Assembly (NCBI GenBank): GCA_003184365.1
Contig: NKYR01000067.1
Location: forward strand, 124,001-188,000
Direction: 5' to 3'
From: Evernia prunastri
Lineage: Eukaryota; Ascomycota; Lecanoromycetes; Lecanorales; Parmeliaceae
DNA: 64,000 nt
Positions 59,531 through 64,000 of this stretch are shown here, piece after piece; within the stretch, counting starts at the first letter, position 1; each line of letters starts with the position of its first letter. The notes under the pieces are model-generated. The model ran no database searches. It was not told the origin of the DNA and worked only from the letters and a program-made list of their open reading frames with translations. A program made the position numbers and the translations under genes.

Positions 59531-60226
59531 TGGTGCGCGTTGATAGAAAAGAAAGAGAGAAGGATGGACGGATTGGATCGTATGGGAATGCCAAGGCTGG
59601 AAATAGGGTACGGTGAGGTTCGAGCGTCGGGATGACGGGGGTGTTGATGCTGTGTAACCGTAAGCAGCGGGGTTGTTTGTAGGGGGAAGTAAAATAAAAA
59701 TCGGCAATCTTCGTAGCCATCATTGGGGAAGGTTGAAGAAAGCCGAGGGATAAGCGGGGTTTAGGCTAGCGATGAGGGGTGTATGTTTTGTGTTGAAAGA
59801 GAGAATGTTGCACGCTTCTCGCTCGCTCGCTCAAAACTCAACACCGGCGGCTTCTTCTCAAGCATTGAGGAGCGCCGAGGGCGTTTCGACTAGGTGCGGA
59901 AACATCCTTTGCCTCTGCCATCGAAGCGGCAGCCGCATGACTCGGTCCGCCCCATGAGGTGTTGTCTGATTGTCATCAGCCTTTAAATTCTAGCTTTGAA
60001 GGGGAGGACCAGGTCGAGGATGGGAAGGAATTGGAGAGGCGCTGGGAGTTGGGAGTTGGCAGTTACTGCGAGAGGAGAATGGAGGTGGGGTGAGGTTGGG
60101 ATTTGAGATTGAGAATGAGTGTCCAATCCATATGCTGCCCCCGCTTGCCTGCTATGCTGCTCGCTGCATCGCCACTAATGGACGCGTTCCAGCCAATATC
60201 AACCGAGCACCCGCCGAGGCTGAGGC
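59531..60226. other. Intergenic region, start of the duplicated segment near 60081
   Basis: No gene is supported. From about 60081 the DNA belongs to the first unit of the tandem segmental duplication described separately. Confidence 0.5.
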
Positions 60227-60610
60227 TCAATCATCGTAAACACACGGCCAAATCTTATCCTCACTCCCCTGTTCAGGAATGCAACGTAGACGAAAGGCTC
60301 TATTGCACCCAGTACGTTCTCGGTAAGCATGATCTATCTCAAACGAGATCGAATGATCCTTTCTGTATTGCCAATCTCTGTCGGCCATTGCCTCCACATT
60401 CGTTTTAGCCTTAAGCGCCCAGATCACGATTTTTTTCTGGAGACCAGACTCCTCCTTATCATACCAAGTGACTACCCCCTTCAAATCTGGCATGCGGTTT
60501 TTATTGGTGTCAGCAGAACCAGCCGTATTGTTACCTCCAGCGGGGTTCCCAGCGGCCGATTCTGGCGATCCAACGTTGTCCCCGACGACGGTTTCTGGCG
60601 AACTGGACAT
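60227..60610 (-). CDS. Small protein of a tandemly duplicated family, copy A
   Basis: A single exon of 127 residues starts at ATG 60610. The first 40 residues are Gly/Asn/Ala-rich; the rest looks folded: GVVTWYDKEESGLQKKIVIW, then NVEAMADRDWQYRKDHSISF and RAFRLRCIPEQG. It lines up weakly with the repeated domain of the copy B protein (same order of a short beta-like strand, an Ala/Glu-Asp turn, a K-W/Y-Y/F-K segment, an SISFEID or KVEFTLD strand, and a P-Q/E-QG turn). There is no signal peptide or membrane segment. The function is unknown. A TATA-like box lies 331 bp upstream, and CCAAT and palindromic elements are shared with copy B. Confidence 0.6.
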   Translation of the reverse strand: MSSSPETVVGDNVGSPESAAGNPAGGNNTAGSADTNKNRMPDLKGVVTWYDKEESGLQKKIVIWALKAKTNVEAMADRDWQYRKDHSISFEIDHAYRERTGCNRAFRLRCIPEQGSEDKIWPCVYDD

Positions 60611-60940
60611 GATGGCAGGTGGTAGGGAGACCCTTGGGTACAGGTCAGCGTGTGAAGGCAGCCATGGTGAAAGGGAAAGAGAGGACCACTCACTGTTATG
60701 GTAGGTAATGCTTGGGTCTTAGAGTAGCTGTGGTGTGTGTGGTGTGCTGGGAAGCGCTTTGGGTTGGAAGTTTGTGTTCGGTGAGGAGCTTGTCTGCAAG
60801 TCTATGAGCACTGAAAGGCTGCAGATAATAAGGTGTGAGAAAGTCTGGAATATTTCTTACCTGGAAGCCTGTGTCTTGAAAGCCGCGTTGTCTGATCTGA
60901 GGAAAAGGAAGAAGAAGGAGAAACAGAGCGGACAGACACC

Positions 60941-60952
60941 CTTTTATACCCA
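60941..60952 (-). promoter_or_regulatory. TATA-like box upstream of copy A
   Basis: On the minus strand the sequence reads GGGTATAAAAGGG, a near-consensus TATA box, about 330 bp before the ATG of copy A. Splice-like signals between it and the ATG (donor GTAAGA near 60860, GTGAGT near 60693 followed by GCTGAC) suggest a spliced leader, which would explain the distance. Unit B has a TTTATTTCC variant at the same place. Confidence 0.5.
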
Positions 60953-61189
60953 AGCTCCGGGGCGAGAGACTAGCATGGCTACCTGTCTTCTGCTTACAGT
61001 GGTGGCAATGTTTGAGAGGGCGGCGAAACGCCTCACAAATGGCATCTTAATACATTTGGGGCTAAGCACCGAGACAAGACACTCATACGGCTTCCAAACG
61101 CTCATCGACTGCAACGTTGATTGGAAGCGGACCATATCCTCATGCCTCTTCTGCAATAACACAATTTAAACTCCGCGAAAGGATCCTCA

Positions 61190-61230
61190 GCCGGCTTCGA
61201 AACGCCGGCTCACCTTCCGATTGGTCAAGC
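61190..61230. promoter_or_regulatory. Conserved palindrome and CCAAT element, unit A
   Basis: GCCGGCTTCGAAACGCCGGC is an inverted repeat of GCCGGC around an 8-bp spacer, followed within 20 bp by CCGATTGGTCAAGCG, a CCAAT box on the minus strand. The same pair occurs in unit B at about 62874-62915. The CCAAT-containing piece recurs a third time at about 61278-61303 at the junction between units. Confidence 0.55.
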
Positions 61231-61308
61231 GTGTATCTCACCTCCTTCGCCCGTACGCCATGAATCGAGGCCCACCTCCCGATTGGTCAAGCGTGTATCT
61301 CAAGAAAT

Positions 61309-62953
61309 GGAGGTGGGGTGAGGTTGAGATTTGAGATTGAGAATGAGTGTCTAATCCATACAAAGTCCCCCCGTTTGCATGCTATGCTGCTCGCTGCATC
61401 GTCACTAATGGACGCGTTCCAGCCAATATCAACCGACCGCCGTTACTCGTCTGACCCCCCTGCATCGCCACTGATGGGTGCGTTCCAGCCAGTTTCAACC
61501 CATCAGTACCGAGACCGAGGCCCCTTCACTTGAGCTTCATGCCCTTACGAAAGTCCGTGTTCTTTTCGACTGCCCCGGTTTTGGGAACCACCAGAAATTC
61601 AAACCAAACAGACTCGGCCAACCTTCCGTCTCCTTTGTAGCCAAGAGCATCGGGGTGATGTTCGAGGTTGAACTGAACCTCCGTGCCCTTGGCAAAAAGG
61701 TATTTGTGCGTGGCGGGTCCTGCCATCGCCTTCACTGTGCGTTGGAGACTTGGCGACTCAATCTTGATGTACAGTTGACCGTTGGGGCGGGCTTCTTCAC
61801 CTGTGGACGGAACATGAAATCCTTAGGATCTTCTTTGACGACACCCGCGAATCGCCTGCAGGCTTTGCCAAGAGGATGAAGCTCACCAAGCTCATTTTCA
61901 GTCATCTTGAGGGCTTCGACGTTGTCAAATGGCTCGGTCATGGACGCAAGGGCAAGCCATTTAGGAATAGGTTCAAGTACCGTGAGCCCTTGCGGTAGTT
62001 CGTTCTTCCTCCACCAAAGAGTCCCCACTTTCTTCCCCTCCTTGTCTGTCTCGTCGAGAGTAAATTCGACCTTCGTACCTTTGTCGAACCATTTTTTGGC
62101 GTTGACATCTTCCTCTGCGGTGACTATCTCTTTGAGGTTTGGCGACGCAATCTCAATGCACAACTTCCCCTTTGATTCCCAAGGCTCCGTTTTCAACTCT
62201 CCGTAGAGTCGCTTAGCTCGGTTGTTGATTGGGTCAACATCATTAGACAATTTCTTGACATGCTTGAGGGCTTCGGCATTGTCAACATTGTTACGATCGC
62301 GTAGCTCCGACATGGTAAGCGGGGAAGAATCTTTTGCACCAGGTCAGTCTGTAAGGGCATCAAAAGAGGATGGGGACAAAGAGAACCACTGACTTGTGTA
62401 GTGATGCTTGAATCTTCGAGTAGCCGTGAGGCGTGTTGTACCTCGGAGAGTGCGTTGGGTTGAAGGGTTGTGTTGCTTGTCTGCAAGTGTATGAGTACTG
62501 AAAGGCTGCAGACACAGCGCTCTGGAGTGTCCGGAAGATTCTTACCTGGTAGACTGTGTTCTGAAAGCTGCGTTGTCTGATTTGAAGGAAGACAAGACGA
62601 GTGACAGAGGGAAATAAAAGGCAATTTGTACCAAAGCAGCAGGGCCCAAGGCTACCCTGGCCGCCCATATTGTGATTCCAAGACTCCGACAGGCAGTGAA
62701 ACGCTTCACAGAAGGTAGTGTAGAGCCTCAACAAATTGAGGCTAGGGACTGAGACAAGACACTCATATGACTTCGAAACCCCCCTCGACCGCAAGGTTGA
62801 TTGGACGTGGACCAGATGCTTACGCCCTCTTTGCAAAAACACGCAATTTAAACTCCGCGAAGGGACCCTCAGCCGGCTTCGAAACGCCGGCCTACCTTCC
62901 GATTGGTCAAGCGTGTATCTCACCCCCTTCACCAGTACGCCATGAATCGAGGC
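61309..62953. repeat. Tandem segmental duplication, unit B
   Basis: Unit B repeats the whole of unit A in the same orientation: 3' flank (61309 onward, with an extra internal copy of the GCATCGCCACT-ATGG-TGCGTTCCAGCC stretch near 61464-61500), gene, leader, promoter and the terminal CATGAATCGAGGC. It is longer than unit A because its gene carries two copies of the domain. Confidence 0.85.
61526..62313 (-). pseudogene. Two-domain member of the duplicated family, copy B, with a frameshift
   Basis: ATG 62313 opens a frame of 193 residues that ends at 61732. Its domain 1 reads GKLCIEIASPNLKEIVTAEED, KKWFDKGTKVEFTLDETDK, WWRKNELPQGLTVLEP. A second, clearly related domain continues in another frame down to TGA at 61526: GQLYIKIESPSLQRTVKAMAG, HKYLFAKGTEVQFNLEHH, WFEFLVVPKTGAVEKN. 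Total length from ATG to the second stop is 788 bp, one short of a multiple of three. The shift falls in a C-run at about 61781-61790, so a one-base loss (or assembly error) is the simplest cause. A 38-bp intron could also restore frame but would remove the GQLYIK strand that aligns with domain 1. Function unknown. Confidence 0.6.
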
Positions 62954-63235
62954 AGAGTCCCAAGAAAAGAATCCCGGCCGGCTCGACCCGTCCGCAACGC
63001 AGAGTGTCAGGATGGTCAGTGATATCCTAGACATTCTTCGCCCCCCCCATGCACAGATCCGTCAAGGCGAAGTCCCTCCAAGGAAACGTCCGAGATGGCT
63101 TGAAACTCCGACAGAGGGTGCGATTGGTCAGGGCTTTAGCTGATCCTGGCAGGCAGACTGACGTTGGTGAGCAAATAAGGTTTTTGGGAATTTGCAGAGT
63201 GCTACCCACTTTCTTCGTCCACTGAGAAGTCGATT
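62954..63235. other. Spacer between unit B and the tandem array
   Basis: No gene. A further GCGATTGGTCAG CCAAT-type element lies at about 63109-63120, hinting that a third, eroded unit once stood here. Confidence 0.35.
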
Positions 63236-63790
63236 GAGCCATCCATCAAATTCCCGCCTGCGCTTGACAATATTGAAACCATATTAGAGGTCTCAATATC
63301 ACGAGGATAAGCCAGGACCTGGCAGTGCATCGCTGCATCCAGCCATCACTCTTCGTCAAATGAGAAAATCTTGTGAGCCATCCATCAAGGAATCCGCCTG
63401 CACTTGACAATATTGAAACCATATCAGAGATCACAATCTCACAAGGATGAGCCAGGATCTGACATTGAATCACTGCATACAGCTGTCATTCTCCGTCAAG
63501 GGGCAACTCTTTTGAGCCATCCATCGAATCATCAAATTCCCGCCTGCGTTTAACAATATTGAAACCATATCAGAGACCCCAATCTCAAAAAGATGAGTCA
63601 GGACCTGGCAGTGAATCGCTGTATACAGCCGTCACTCTCCGCCAAACAAGAAGTCTCCTGAGCCAACCATCACATCAACAGATCTGCCGGGGTTCAGAGG
63701 CTTGGGATCCATCTCGAACGTCACAACGTCACGAGATGACAACAAGGACGAGCCAGAAAGTGGCAGGCAATTGTGAGACGCAGCCTTGAT
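63236..63790. repeat. Degenerate tandem array, period about 139 bp
   Basis: Three clear copies start with GAGCCATCCATC at 63236, 63375 and 63514 (spacing 139 and 139). A fourth, more diverged copy starts at 63660 (spacing 146). Shared blocks are GACAATATTGAAACCATAT, GATGAGCCAGGA-CTG and CACTCT-CGTCAA. No frame survives through all copies, and a TGA is conserved at the same place on the minus strand. Confidence 0.85.
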
Positions 63791-63799
63791 ATCTCGCGC

Positions 63800-64000
63800 A
63801 TGTCATTTGGGACAGCAGGCAAGACTGCCCGCTCGCGTATTGCAGCACAACAGCCTTCCTTCCCCGCCCAAGATTCCCCGCAAGCAAGCAAGCCGCCCAC
63901 TGCCGTAGCAGGAACCACAGCACATATCCACCCAATCGTAAAAACCGCCCTTCCCTCCTCCTCTGCACATCATCCTCCCTTCCCCCTCCCACTCCTCGTC
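63800..64000 (+). CDS. Possible gene start, partial at the right edge
   Basis: ATG 63800 opens a plus-strand frame that is still open at 64000 (67 codons): MSFGTAGKTARSRIAAQQPSF followed by a Pro/Ala/Ser-rich stretch. There is no family signature and the downstream part is outside the window. It may be an N-terminal exon or chance in CT-rich DNA. Confidence 0.3.
   Translation, partial: MSFGTAGKTARSRIAAQQPSFPAQDSPQASKPPTAVAGTTAHIHPIVKTALPSSSAHHPPFPLPLLV

Larger units (their letters stand above)
60081..61271. repeat. Tandem segmental duplication, unit A
   Basis: Unit A starts at GGAGGTGGGGTGAGGTT (60081) and ends after CATGAATCGAGGC (61271). Its flanks match unit B closely: TTTGAGATTGAGAATGAGTG, GCTATGCTGCTCGCTGCATC and ATGGACGCGTTCCAGCC on the 3' side of the gene, and ACTGAAAGGCTGCAGA, GCCGGCTTCGAAACGCCGGC and CCGATTGGTCAAGCG upstream of it. 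The middle carries the minus-strand gene at 60227-60610. Confidence 0.85.

Noticed and set aside
63246..63473. Minus-strand frame in the tandem array with ankyrin-like wording (DMVSILSSAGG)
   Set aside because: The period is not a multiple of three, a TGA recurs in each copy, and no copy keeps a full ankyrin pattern.
1..64000. tRNA genes, CRISPR arrays, bacterial operons, biosynthetic clusters
   Set aside because: No cloverleaf with A and B boxes was recognised, no regular short-repeat/spacer array exists, and no backbone synthase or tailoring set is present.

Overview
The window is nuclear DNA of a filamentous ascomycete (Pezizomycotina). Genes are split by short introns of about 45-100 bp with GTATGT/GTAAGT-like donors, CTGAC/CTAAC-like branch sites and (C/T)AG acceptors. 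The gene set is fungal: a Lrg1-type LIM/RhoGAP protein, PalC, Pex5, a HET-domain protein, a Mnn10-type glycosyltransferase, a Tpa1/Ofd1 dioxygenase and a complex I 12 kDa subunit. The class cannot be fixed from the sequence. About 20 genes in 64 kb is low density, with several gaps of 1-3.5 kb. No tRNA, rRNA, CRISPR or intact transposon was recognised.

Layout. 0-9 kb: a Pro/Ser-rich single-pass membrane protein running off the left edge, a Mnn10/GT34 mannosyltransferase, and an E2-like protein with two UBC domains (all minus). 9.8-22 kb: the LIM/RhoGAP gene (plus), a Pro-rich protein with an internal duplication (minus), a fungal hypothetical with a conserved C-terminal region (minus), a doubtful small plus-strand gene, and threonine aldolase (minus). 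22-36 kb: an Esc1-type bHLH regulator with an unusually long upstream region, an F-box protein, a secreted protein family member, and a polytopic membrane protein whose expected ATG reads ACG. 36-56 kb is the gene-dense core: Tpa1/Ofd1, HET, PEX5, the complex I subunit (divergent from PEX5), palC, a Mis18-like zinc/coiled-coil protein, an FHA-kinase-FHA checkpoint kinase of Rad53/Cds1 type, and a small acidic protein. 56-64 kb is accessory: a two-exon hypothetical, then a tandem segmental duplication carrying two small paralogous genes, one of them frameshifted, followed by a 139-bp tandem repeat array.

The core genes serve unrelated housekeeping roles (cell wall and Rho1 control, peroxisome import, pH sensing, DNA-damage checkpoint, respiration) and form no pathway cluster. 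The most unusual region is 60.0-63.8 kb: flanking and promoter DNA of the two duplicated units is much better conserved than the proteins they encode, the second copy has two versions of an unrecognised domain, and a degenerate minisatellite lies beside it. A diverged repeat resembling an LTR fragment occurs in opposite orientation at 16.2 and 32.9 kb. Exon borders were placed by eye; wherever total CDS length is divisible by three and the protein stays family-like across the junctions, this is stated.
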